Both the position numbers and the translations under genes were made by a program. DNA of 64,000 bases from DAOUJI01 sp965237875 (GTDB lineage: Bacteria > Chloroflexota > Dehalococcoidia > Lucifugimonadales > JAGWBF01). Of this stretch, positions 54,855 to 63,077 are shown in pieces. The notes under the pieces were generated by a model that worked only from the letters and a program-made list of their open reading frames with translations, ran no database searches and was not told where the DNA came from. Location of the stretch: positions 1,240,001 to 1,304,000 of the forward strand of contig CBDEGP010000002.1 in the NCBI GenBank assembly GCA_965237875.1. Direction: 5' to 3'. Positions within the stretch are counted from its first letter, which is position 1, and every line of letters starts with the position of its first letter.

Positions 54855-55060
54855 GAAGCGATCAACCCCAACCGCCGAACAGTGCCCGACGTGTGAAGCG
54901 ATCAACTCCAACTCGCCGGACGGGTGTCCCGCGGGAGAAGGGCTTGTCACTCCGACCGCAGGACAGGACCGAGGACGGAGAGCTACGTCAAATCCGCCGG
55001 TTCGATCCGCGCTGCCTGCGAAGGACCAACGTCAAACTCCGCTTCGGCAGCATTCCCTCG
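54855..55060. repeat. Array of ~40-bp degenerate repeats, part 2
   Basis: GAAGCGATCAAC recurs 40 bp apart at 54855 and 54895, and weaker versions of the core TCAACTCCAACTCGCCGGAC follow near 54945, 54987 and 55030. Several units contain a short hairpin such as GGAC-GGGT-GTCC. Together with part 1 this makes 54.3-55.1 kb an extended non-coding repeat field. The remaining bases to 55280 show nothing recognisable. Confidence 0.55.
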
Positions 55061-55280
55061 TGGGAGACCGGGGGAGAGCGAATCATCCTCCGGTCATGCC
55101 CGTGCAACAGGGATCACGCACCCAGGGTTTCTATGGTCGGAAACCTTGGAAAAAGCCTAACAGTGCAGTCATTATCGACGTCCCGAGACCCGCAAAAGAG
55201 GGCCTGCGGCGCCCCTTTCCAGAACCGCCGCCAAATCGTTCACAAAACTTAACAGCCAACCCGCCGCACTCCCGGCCCGG

Positions 55281-56132
55281 CTACCGCCACAGGAGTCCGA
55301 AGGTCAGGCGCCGCAGAAGCTCCCGCTTTCTGATCGCTCTCCGCGTGTCGAAGAGCGCTGTCTGACGCCAGTTGACCTGACCGTTGCGGTCGAAGCCCCG
55401 CAGCGGAAACCGAGCCGGGGGGAGCGTCATGCCGTGGTCTTCAAGCAGGGCCAGCTCCAACGCCAGGAACCGCTCCTCGGTGCGCAGCCAGGACAGGCCC
55501 TTCCCCTCGTTGGGGTGCACGTCCTTCAGTCCCCGCCACTCGACGATCATCGGCCACGTCTCGCCGAACACCTCCTCGTCGTCCGGGGCTGGTTCAAGGG
55601 TCACGAGGTCGGGGTACTCCCGCCGCAACCTGGGCCTCGGCGGGGGTTTTCTGCCCATGCCCGACGCACCGCTCTCCGAGCCGTCCGCTTCCGCCTGGGA
55701 GGGACCGGCGCCGGCATGACCGGCCCCGGTCCCCTGTGCGCCGTCCCGCCGCAGGGCTGAAACCTGCCCCTCGACGGCGGCCACACGCCTCCGCACCTCC
55801 TTGCCCAGCGCGTCGTGCCCCTTCCCCAACGCCTCGTGGCCCTTCTCCAGCGCCTCGACCCGCTCCTCCAGCTTCTCGTTGCGCTCCCGCTGCCGGGCCG
55901 CAGCCGAGCCGACGCCCTCTTGCAACGCCCGCTCCAGGGCCTGCCGCACCCGCCGGGACAGCTGCCCCGTCCTCGCGCTCTCGGCCACCGTCCGCTGGTC
56001 GATCTCCAGCACCCGCGCCGCGCCCTTGAAGCCCTTGTCCCGCACCAGCTCTTGCAGCAGCGCCATGAGCCGCATGTGGTAGACGTTCTCCACGTCCCTG
56101 CTGTCCTCGATGCCGTGTTCGGTCGTCTTCAT
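55281..56132 (-). CDS. Hypothetical HTH/coiled-coil protein of the mobile element
   Basis: A 283-aa protein with GGAGAAAAG before its ATG. Residues ~20-65 (KGFKGAARVLEIDQRTVAES) look like a DNA-binding helix-turn-helix. Residues ~80-125 form a heptad coiled coil (LEERVEALEKGHEALGKGHD). A Pro/Gly linker leads to a C-terminal domain with an invariant-looking YPDLVTLEP and WRGLKDVHP that I do not recognise. Position next to the repeat array and the transfer genes suggests a regulator or relaxosome accessory protein, which is inference. Confidence 0.65.
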   Translation of the reverse strand: MKTTEHGIEDSRDVENVYHMRLMALLQELVRDKGFKGAARVLEIDQRTVAESARTGQLSRRVRQALERALQEGVGSAAARQRERNEKLEERVEALEKGHEALGKGHDALGKEVRRRVAAVEGQVSALRRDGAQGTGAGHAGAGPSQAEADGSESGASGMGRKPPPRPRLRREYPDLVTLEPAPDDEEVFGETWPMIVEWRGLKDVHPNEGKGLSWLRTEERFLALELALLEDHGMTLPPARFPLRGFDRNGQVNWRQTALFDTRRAIRKRELLRRLTFGLLWR

Positions 56133-56647
56133 GGCTCTTTTCTCCTTCCCAAGACTTCACCTGGGTCTCCGGTCAACCACTTTCCGGCCTTTTCCCCGCT
56201 CCCCGGCCACGTTTTGGGGGCCGTAACGCACCCCACTTCAAGCGCATTTTCCGGGGCCTGATGTCATTGAGACGCCGCTCCCACGGTCCCGCCGATGTCA
56301 TTCCCCACGTTCGGTGATGTCATCGCCGTCCGGAACGTACTCTTACTGAAAGTGTTCACTGTTTACGTCCTGTAGGGGGGCGATTTACCCCTGTTCCAGC
56401 TACGAAATCACGACTCTGGCCGCTCTGTTACCAAACTCAAACTCCTGTACACCCCCAATACTGCACGAAAGGGGCCGAAAAAAAGAGGGTCTATAGCCCC
56501 CCGCATCCCTGCGCAGAGCCACGGGGGAACGGCCCGTAACGCCCCGCATCCTTGCGCAGAGCTATGAGGGGTCTTTTTTCTCGTTTGATTTGTTCACACT
56601 TTTTTGCGACCGCGGCGGTCCGGTGAATCGCGGCGAACGGAAGAGAG
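56133..56647. other. Leader region of the transfer gene run
   Basis: About 515 bp between the divergent coiled-coil gene and the transfer genes, so promoters for both directions should lie here. The region is AT-richer near 56330-56480. It ends with the twin hairpins described separately, placed between any promoter and the first transfer gene. Confidence 0.5.
56497..56580 (+). terminator. Two related hairpins in the transfer-gene leader
   Basis: Copy A (56497-56527) and copy B (56542-56571) share CCCCGCATCC-TGCGCAGAGC and each closes with a G run. Copy B is followed by TCTTTTTTC, as in an intrinsic terminator. Being ~70 bp upstream of the first transfer gene, they may form an attenuator. 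Confidence 0.55.
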
Positions 56648-57268
56648 GTGAACGAGTTGGCGCTGAAAGCAAGACTCCGGTCGTTCAGGCGGCTTATCCC
56701 CCTGGCAACCGCGCTGCTCCTGGCGGCGCTTCTGGCAATCCCCGCAAGCAACATCGCCCAAGCCCAAGCCCCGCCCGGTAACGAGCTAACCCTCGTCAAC
56801 GCCGACCGGGACTTCGTGGAGCGCAAGAAGGGCGGCGAGTTCGTCGCCCGCCCCATCTTCGACCGGGAGATCGCGGACCTCTTCTACGCGGTCAGGGACG
56901 CCGACACGGGCGACTGGATAAGCGCCATGTACCGGGTCAAGGGCGGCGAGAAGAAGAGGAGCGACGGCTGGGAGTACTCGTGGGAGTACCCCGACCTCGA
57001 CGAACACCCCGACCTCGACCCCGACCGGGCCTACCTGCTGGTCATGCTGGCCGTCTCCGAGGACGGCAGGAGGGGCGACTTCTACGCCGTCGTCCCCATC
57101 CACCAGTCGGGGAAGATATGGGACAAGATTCTCTCCGCCCTCAACCCGGCGCGATGGGCCAAAGCCTTCGCCGGCTGGATGATCGAGGGAGTCCACGGCA
57201 CCCTCTGCGGAGTCGTTGAGCGGGCCAGCGGAGAGGACGCCGCCAACTGCCGGGGGGACTCCGGCTGA
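56648..57268 (+). CDS. Secreted protein opening the type IV secretion run
   Basis: A 206-aa protein starting with GTG behind GGAAGAGAG. A signal peptide is clear (PLATALLLAALLAIPASNIAQAQA, about residues 18-41). The mature part is mixed alpha/beta with acidic repeats (DLDEHPDLDPDRAY) and an amphipathic C-terminal half. I do not recognise a family. Its stop overlaps the ATG of the VirB6-like gene (TGATG), so it is part of the transfer operon and likely an extracytoplasmic T4SS accessory. Confidence 0.7.
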   Translation: MNELALKARLRSFRRLIPLATALLLAALLAIPASNIAQAQAPPGNELTLVNADRDFVERKKGGEFVARPIFDREIADLFYAVRDADTGDWISAMYRVKGGEKKRSDGWEYSWEYPDLDEHPDLDPDRAYLLVMLAVSEDGRRGDFYAVVPIHQSGKIWDKILSALNPARWAKAFAGWMIEGVHGTLCGVVERASGEDAANCRGDSG

Positions 57269-58245
57269 TGGCGGACATCCTCACCGGCACCCCCGAGAGC
57301 CTCACCTACGGCCACGAGCTGGTGCGCCAGGCGTGGATGGTCGTCTGGGCCATAACGTCGGGCGCGCTGGTGGTCATCCTCGGCTGGATGGGGCTGAGCT
57401 TCATCATGGCCGAGCACCTGGGGACCCGTCAGGCGGGATGGCGGGAGATGGTCCCCCGCCTGGTGCTCGGCCTCGTAGCCGCCGCGTCCTCCCTCTGGTG
57501 GTGCGCCCTGGTCCTGGACGTTGCCGACGCCGTGTCCGGCTTTATCGCGGTCTCCCTGAACGTCACCGCCGGGGACATGCTCCGCTCGACGCTTCGCACC
57601 CTGATGACGGCGGTGGAGGCCGGGAGCGTGGGCATGGCCCTGCTCCTGGCGGTCCTCTACCTGGTCTACGGCTTCTTCGTGCTCTACGTGATCGTGCAGA
57701 TGGTGCTGCGCCTGGCCCTCATCGACATCCTGCTGGCCCTGGCCCCGATCGCACTGGGACTTTGGATTCTGCCCCACACGGCGGGCTGGGGCCGCCACTG
57801 GCTGCGCCTCTTCATGACGACGGTGTTCCAGCAGGCCATCCAGCTCATCGCGTTGGCGCTTGGGTTCGGCTTCCTGAAGGAGTTCGCAGGCATCGCCGCC
57901 TTCGAGCCGGTGCAGGACCTGATCTGGAAGCTGCTCATGTCCCTGGCCTTCGTCTACATGGCGACCCGCGTCCCGTCGATGCTCGGCAATCACGGCACCT
58001 TCGACTCCTGGCTCTCGATGCTCTACTTCGGCATGAACCTGCCCTCGTCGCTGATGCGGTCGGCCCGGACCATCGGGCTGGTCGCTGGCGGGGCCGCAGG
58101 GGGGCCGGGAGGCATGGCCGTCGGAGCGATGGCGGCCAGCGCGGGCGTTTCGGCCGCCGCCAGCGGCCTCAGCTCGGCGGCGTCGATGGCGACCCCATCG
58201 GCTGGCGGAGACGGCGGCGGAGCGCCCCGGAGCAGCGGGGAGTAA
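57268..58245 (+). CDS. Type IV secretion membrane protein, VirB6/TrbL-like
   Basis: A 325-aa polytopic protein with about six hydrophobic segments (for example VVWAITSGALVVILGWMGLS, VGMALLLAVLYLVYGFFVLY, LALIDILLALAPIALGLWIL). The central LAPIALGLWILP block and long C-terminal Ala/Gly-rich tail are typical of VirB6/TrbL proteins, which form the inner-membrane channel of conjugation machines. It is followed by a pilin-like gene, matching T4SS operon order. Confidence 0.78.
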   Translation: MADILTGTPESLTYGHELVRQAWMVVWAITSGALVVILGWMGLSFIMAEHLGTRQAGWREMVPRLVLGLVAAASSLWWCALVLDVADAVSGFIAVSLNVTAGDMLRSTLRTLMTAVEAGSVGMALLLAVLYLVYGFFVLYVIVQMVLRLALIDILLALAPIALGLWILPHTAGWGRHWLRLFMTTVFQQAIQLIALALGFGFLKEFAGIAAFEPVQDLIWKLLMSLAFVYMATRVPSMLGNHGTFDSWLSMLYFGMNLPSSLMRSARTIGLVAGGAAGGPGGMAVGAMAASAGVSAAASGLSSAASMATPSAGGDGGGAPRSSGE

Positions 58246-58401
58246 CGACGAAATCCACCGGCGCGAACGAGACCCGCGCCAACCAATACCACGACGGAGG
58301 CGGAGCGATGTGCAGCTAACGGGGAGTCACGGAGGAGACAAGACGAAGCGATGAACGCCGGTTGTGGGAGACCCGCCCGGCGGCAGAGAGGAGCAATAGC
58401 A

Positions 58402-58683
58402 ATGGAACAACTGACACAGACGATTTCCAACCTTGTGGGAATCCTGCTGGGCGTCGTGGGCGCGATAGGCGTGGGCTTCTTCATCTACGGAGCCTACCTG
58501 TACCTGACGGCCAGCGGAGCGCCCCACCAGATGGAGCGCGGCAAGAGCGCAATGATGACCGCCCTGGCGGGCATCGTCCTGGCCCTGGTCGCCTACGGCG
58601 TCGTGGAGCTGGTGATGAACGCGGTGGTGGACCCGGGAATCGACATCGACGACGTGCTGCCCGAACCGACGGAACAGGAATAG
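58402..58683 (+). CDS. VirB2/TrbC-like pilin
   Basis: A 93-aa protein starting MEQLTQTISNLVG at the ATG at 58402, with GAGAGGAG upstream. The longer frame from 58351 lacks a ribosome-binding site. Two hydrophobic helices (GILLGVVGAIGVGFFIYGAY and MMTALAGIVLALVAYGVVEL) separated by a short basic loop are the VirB2/TrbC pilin layout. The C-terminus is acidic. It would form the transfer pilus or channel lining. Confidence 0.75.
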   Translation: MEQLTQTISNLVGILLGVVGAIGVGFFIYGAYLYLTASGAPHQMERGKSAMMTALAGIVLALVAYGVVELVMNAVVDPGIDIDDVLPEPTEQE

Positions 58684-58708
58684 GCGAACGGCGAAGGGAG
58701 GAAAAGCA

Positions 58709-60427
58709 ATGAGAGAACACGAGGTCCCGACCCACGTACAGGCCGAGGACAAGGTGCTGCTGGGATTCACCTTCCCGCAGATCGTGGCGGTGACGGCGGT
58801 GTGCGCCATCTCCTACGGCGCATACCGCTACGCCCCGGTCGGACCGTCCGAGGTGCGCATGGCCCTGGCCGTCGTCCTCGGACTGGTGGGGTTGGCGATG
58901 GTCGTCGGCAAGATAGGCGGTCGGCGGCTGCCCCTGGTGGCCGCCGACCTCTTGAAGTACCGGCTGGGGGCGCGGGTCTACGCCGGGCCGGTGTCCGGAC
59001 TGGTGCGGGCCGAGCCGCCCGCGCCGGCGCAGCCGGTGAGGAGCGGCCCCGGCCCCGTGAGCCTGATGGCGAAACGCGCCGGACGCGGCCTGGGAAGGCT
59101 GCGCAAGAACAGGAAGCGGCGCAAGGACAAGGAACGCCGCAATGGGAGGATGCGCTGGTTCGGCAAGCGCAGGGGGAAGGACGGAGGGAACCGCCACGGC
59201 CAAGAGCACAGGGCCGAGACCCTGGAGACGAGGAATCGGAAGCCCCGCGTGGGCTGGATTCCGGTCGTGGCCGTCGTCGCAGTCATGGCGGCGGCGGTCA
59301 TGGCCGTCCCCCAGCTTGCCCTGGCTGACGGCCACGAGCCCTGGCGCGACGAGATCGACTTCGAGATCACCGAGCCGGTGGAAGGCCGCCGGATATTCGT
59401 CGAGGGGCTCACCGTCTCCGGCGACCGCGCCGCCGTCACCCTCCGGGCCGCGACCGCGCTGGACATCCGGGTGCGGGCCTTCGGCGGGCCGCGGGGCACG
59501 TGGCTGCGCTTCTGGGGCTCGGCAACCCTGGCCCAGGGGGAGCGCATCGACTACTCGCTTCCCCTCCACGGTCCCGCGCCGTCCTTCACCGTGTCCTGGG
59601 AGGACACCCTCGGCCAGGCCGGGGCGCTGACCTTCGAGGAAGCACAGCTTCCCTTCCCCCTTCCAGTCGTGGAGGGAGACCTTTGCGACCTTCGCGTGAC
59701 CTCCCTGGGCTGGACGCCCGGAGCGGTCAGCGGGGTCATCGAGTCGGAGTGCGTGGCCCGCGTCCAGGAGCCGGTCGAGCTTCAGACGGTGGCCGGGCAC
59801 GAGAGCGTCACCGAGACGGCCCTGATGGACGCCGAGGTGACCGCCATCGAAGGGACGGTCTCGGCATCGACCGGAGCGTCGAGCGCGAGCGTGCCGTTCG
59901 TCCCCGACGGAGAGACGAGGTTTCGGCTGCCCATTGGGGATGGTCACGCGGTCCACGCCGTGAGCCTGGACGTGAGCCTTGAGGCGAGCCTCCGCATCCC
60001 GATTCCTTCGCTGACCGTGCTCACCCACCACCCTGAGCGGACGGAGCAGGTCACCAGGACCGTGCACCTCCATCGCCCGGGGGACAGCGACTCCGACAGT
60101 GAGACGGCGACGGCCACCTGCGAGGACGGCGCCACGGCGTCCGCCACCGCGACGGCCTACGCCTACGTCCCCAGCGCCACCATCGCCAGGGAGGTGACGG
60201 TGACCATCGTCCACCCGGAGCACGTCAAGGCCGAGACGGTGGAGCGAGAGCCGGTCACCCGCAGCCGCGAGGAGCACTTGAGCCTCGCATCCGGCGTTGG
60301 CAGCGACGACCCCTTCGCCGTCCTTGTCCTGCCGGAATCCGAGCCGGAGGACCCGCCCGCGGAGCAGGAGCCCGCAGACGGACTGCGCGGCTGGTTCGAC
60401 CTGCTCGGATGGGAGTGGCCCTGGTGA
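58709..60427 (+). CDS. PrgI-family T4SS protein with a large extracytoplasmic extension
   Basis: 572 aa. The first ~90 residues match PrgI (EHEVPTHVQAEDKVLLGFTF, two membrane helices). Such proteins normally end soon after. Here a strongly basic segment (residues ~120-185, RKNRKRRKDKERR), a further membrane helix (VVAVVAVMAAAVMAV, ~195) and a ~370-residue beta-rich extracytoplasmic region follow, ending in an acidic Pro-rich tail. The extension has no family I recognise. Position between pilin and a second pilin-like gene supports a T4SS envelope role. Confidence 0.78.
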   Translation: MREHEVPTHVQAEDKVLLGFTFPQIVAVTAVCAISYGAYRYAPVGPSEVRMALAVVLGLVGLAMVVGKIGGRRLPLVAADLLKYRLGARVYAGPVSGLVRAEPPAPAQPVRSGPGPVSLMAKRAGRGLGRLRKNRKRRKDKERRNGRMRWFGKRRGKDGGNRHGQEHRAETLETRNRKPRVGWIPVVAVVAVMAAAVMAVPQLALADGHEPWRDEIDFEITEPVEGRRIFVEGLTVSGDRAAVTLRAATALDIRVRAFGGPRGTWLRFWGSATLAQGERIDYSLPLHGPAPSFTVSWEDTLGQAGALTFEEAQLPFPLPVVEGDLCDLRVTSLGWTPGAVSGVIESECVARVQEPVELQTVAGHESVTETALMDAEVTAIEGTVSASTGASSASVPFVPDGETRFRLPIGDGHAVHAVSLDVSLEASLRIPIPSLTVLTHHPERTEQVTRTVHLHRPGDSDSDSETATATCEDGATASATATAYAYVPSATIAREVTVTIVHPEHVKAETVEREPVTRSREEHLSLASGVGSDDPFAVLVLPESEPEDPPAEQEPADGLRGWFDLLGWEWPW

Positions 60428-60744
60428 GGCCCGCGATTGCGTTCACCCTGCTGGCCGGGGCTGCGCTGGCGACGACCGGCGCGGCCCCGGCGGAGGAGCA
60501 GGAGATGCTCCGCCAGTTCGACCGCGTGCTCACGGCGATGGCCTACGCCGCCTCCGGCCTCTGCCTCTTTGCCATCGTGTGGGCCGGATTCGTCCTGATG
60601 GCCGAGGGAGGCGAGGAGCGCGGCGGGGGACGCGCCAAGGCCACCGTCGTCATGGCGGTGGTCGGCCTGGTCCTGGTTCTGTCGGCCAAGGGCGTAGCGG
60701 CCCTCCTGAGCCACGGTGTCATCCCATCCCTCCCAACCCCATAG
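60424..60744 (+). CDS. Second VirB2/TrbC-like pilin
   Basis: A ~106-aa protein starting GTG at 60424 (GTGA overlap with the previous gene), or ATG at 60409. A cleavable signal (FTLLAGAALATTGAAPA) is followed by two hydrophobic helices (AMAYAASGLCLFAIVWAGFV and VVMAVVGLVLVLSAKGVAAL). This is again the pilin-type layout. Two pilin-like genes in one run is noteworthy; one may be a minor subunit. Confidence 0.7.
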   Translation: MRPAIAFTLLAGAALATTGAAPAEEQEMLRQFDRVLTAMAYAASGLCLFAIVWAGFVLMAEGGEERGGGRAKATVVMAVVGLVLVLSAKGVAALLSHGVIPSLPTP

Positions 60745-60763
60745 AGAAAAGGAAACGAGCGAA

Positions 60764-63040
60764 TTGAAGAAGCTGCTTGCACGAATCACGAGACGCGGAG
60801 GGGAGACGCCGCCAAGGGAGTCTGCCGCTCCGCAGGAGATGCCGGAGGGCGGACTCCCCACGGAGTCAGCACCCTGTGGAACGACGGAGGCCGCGCCCAA
60901 GCCCCCGCCCGAGCTGCCCCTGTTCTTCATGCTGTCGCACCTGGACGACGACGGGCCGGTGCGCCTGGACGGGGTCAAGCTGGGGGTGTGCGAGGTGATG
61001 GGCCTGGAGATCGACGAGCCGAAGCTGGGGGCCTTCGCCGGGGCGCTCAATGCCCTGGACTTCCCCGCCCAACTGCTCATCAGGCAGCACCCGCCGCGCC
61101 TGGGACAGATGCGGGAGAAGCTGCAACAGGCGCAGCCGGAGGACCTTCCCCCACAGACCAGAGCGGCGGCGGAGTCCCTCGGGCGTCTGCTCACCACACT
61201 CGAAGCCCGCGACGGCATCCTCGACCGGCGCTTCTACGCCGTCTGCGAGGCGGCCCGCATCGACGATCTTCGCGGCCTGCTGACGAGGGCCGGGCTGTCC
61301 GTCCACACGCTCAGGGGCCGCCAGCTTCGGATGTTCCTGGTGTCCGCAGCCCTGGGCGGATCGCCAACCGAGTTCGACGAGGAGGCCCCCGTCGAGGTGG
61401 AGATAGGCCGCCGCGATATGCGCATAGGCGAGACCCTCGTGCGGTCGCTCCACTTGGGCAAGTGGCCCCGGTCGCTGGCCCCCGGCTTCCTTCAGAGCCT
61501 CATGGCGGCGGGAGCGCCGATGGACCTGTCCGTCCACCTGGGGCCGATACCCACCGAGCAGGCGGCAAGGACCCTGGAGTGGCAGAAGGTCCGGTTCGAG
61601 TCGGCCCAGTCCCTGTCCTTCAAGCGGGGCCGCACCATGTCTCCGGAAGCGGAGATCGCCCTGGAGGACGTGACCCGGCTCAGGGACGAGGTGCAGCGGG
61701 GCCGGGAGCGGCTGTTTCACGCCTCCCTGTCGATCACCCTTCACGCGAAGGACGAGGCTGCGCTCAAGGAGATGACCCAGCGGGCCAAGGCCCACTTCGC
61801 CGCCACCCTGGGCAAGCTCGACGCCCTGGCCTTCCGGCAGCGCGAGGGGCTGCTATCGACGCTGCCCCTGGCCCTCAACGCCGTGGCCGAGTGGCGGACG
61901 CTGGACACGTCCAGCATCGCCCGGCTCTTCCCCTTCTCGCCCCCCGACCTGGACACCCGCAGCGGCACCCTCTACGGCATCGACATGCGGGCCTGCGCCC
62001 CGGTGGTCTACGACCCCTGGGACGGCACGCACCTGAACGCCAACACCGCCGTCCTCGCCCGCTCCGGCAGCGGCAAGTCCTTCGCAACCAAGCTGGGGAT
62101 GCTCCGGGGCCTGTGCCGGGGCGTCACCGCCTACGTCATCGACCCGGAGGGCGAGTACGCGGACATGGCCCGCGCCGCCGGAGGACGGGTGCTCTCCCCC
62201 GGCGTCCCCGGCCAGGGCATGAACCCCTTCGTCATCGAGCGGGGCGACTCCGAGGAGCTTCTCCAGCGCATCGGCAGCCTGAGACGGCTCATAGAGGTGA
62301 TGGTGGGCGAGAGTCTCGGCGCGGAGCGAAGGGCCTCCCTGGACCACGCCCTGGCGGGCTACTACGCCCAGCCCCGCGAGCGCACCGGCTTCCGCGACTT
62401 CTACGAGTACCTGCAAGGAGATGAGGCGGGAGGGGAAGACATGGCGAGGCTCCTGCGGCCCTTCGCAACGGGCAGCCTGCGCAACCTCCTCTCCGACGAG
62501 GGCGACGACCTGCTCTCCAACGAGGCCCTGATCACCGTCTTCGACCTGCGGCTCCTGGAGCCGGAGCTTCGGCCCGCCGCGGCGATGGTCTGCACCGAGA
62601 CGGTGTGGGCGGCGGCCGCCCAGGACCCCAAGCCCCGCCTGCTGGTCGTGGACGAGGTGTGGTCGATCATGCAGCACCCCGAAGGCGCGGCCTTCATGGT
62701 GTCGATGGCGAAGCGGGCGCGCAAGCACCGGCTGGGGTTGCAGTTCATAACGCAGGACGTCCAGGACCTATTGAGTGAGGACACCTCCAGAACCATCACC
62801 GGACATTCCGGTCGCGCCCTGCTCCAGAACGCCGCCTTCAAGCTGCTTCTCCAGCAGGACGCCGCCGCCATCAGCACGGTGGGAGACGCCTTCGACCTTC
62901 CCCAGGACCTCCAACGCTGGCTCCTGTCCTGCCCCAGGGGAGACGGGTTGTTGCTGGCGAAGGGGCACCGCTTCCCCGTCCGCATCGAGGCGACCCCGGA
63001 GGAGACGGAGGTGATCGAGTGGCGGCCTGGACACCGATAG
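60764..63040 (+). CDS. VirB4/TraC-like conjugation ATPase
   Basis: A ~758-aa ATPase; I prefer the TTG start at 60764, which has AAAGGAAACG before it, over the GTG at 60716 inside the preceding gene. Walker A is ARSGSGKSFATKLGML (codons around 62060-62100) and Walker B is PRLLVVDEVWSIM, followed by LGLQFITQDVQDLL, a motif of VirB4 hexamers. The N-terminal ~400 residues are the VirB4-specific region. It powers pilus assembly and substrate transfer. It is the best evidence that this is a conjugative system. Confidence 0.9.
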   Translation: MKKLLARITRRGGETPPRESAAPQEMPEGGLPTESAPCGTTEAAPKPPPELPLFFMLSHLDDDGPVRLDGVKLGVCEVMGLEIDEPKLGAFAGALNALDFPAQLLIRQHPPRLGQMREKLQQAQPEDLPPQTRAAAESLGRLLTTLEARDGILDRRFYAVCEAARIDDLRGLLTRAGLSVHTLRGRQLRMFLVSAALGGSPTEFDEEAPVEVEIGRRDMRIGETLVRSLHLGKWPRSLAPGFLQSLMAAGAPMDLSVHLGPIPTEQAARTLEWQKVRFESAQSLSFKRGRTMSPEAEIALEDVTRLRDEVQRGRERLFHASLSITLHAKDEAALKEMTQRAKAHFAATLGKLDALAFRQREGLLSTLPLALNAVAEWRTLDTSSIARLFPFSPPDLDTRSGTLYGIDMRACAPVVYDPWDGTHLNANTAVLARSGSGKSFATKLGMLRGLCRGVTAYVIDPEGEYADMARAAGGRVLSPGVPGQGMNPFVIERGDSEELLQRIGSLRRLIEVMVGESLGAERRASLDHALAGYYAQPRERTGFRDFYEYLQGDEAGGEDMARLLRPFATGSLRNLLSDEGDDLLSNEALITVFDLRLLEPELRPAAAMVCTETVWAAAAQDPKPRLLVVDEVWSIMQHPEGAAFMVSMAKRARKHRLGLQFITQDVQDLLSEDTSRTITGHSGRALLQNAAFKLLLQQDAAAISTVGDAFDLPQDLQRWLLSCPRGDGLLLAKGHRFPVRIEATPEETEVIEWRPGHR

Positions 63041-63077
63041 AGACAGGACTTCAACAAAGAAAGGAAGGCGCCCCCTT

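Noticed and set aside
54306..55060. CRISPR array interpretation of the hairpin field
   Set aside because: Units are degenerate, vary in spacing, and no cas genes are near. Conserved boxes are spread through the unit instead of alternating with spacers.
54604..55365. 253-codon frame across the repeat field
   Set aside because: It translates repeats into Arg/Pro-rich sequence without a ribosome-binding site or any domain, and runs into the antisense of the coiled-coil gene.
58481..60277. 598-codon minus-strand frame opposite the PrgI gene
   Set aside because: High GC content leaves the reverse frame open. The plus-strand frame has the PrgI motifs, membrane helices and operon spacing.
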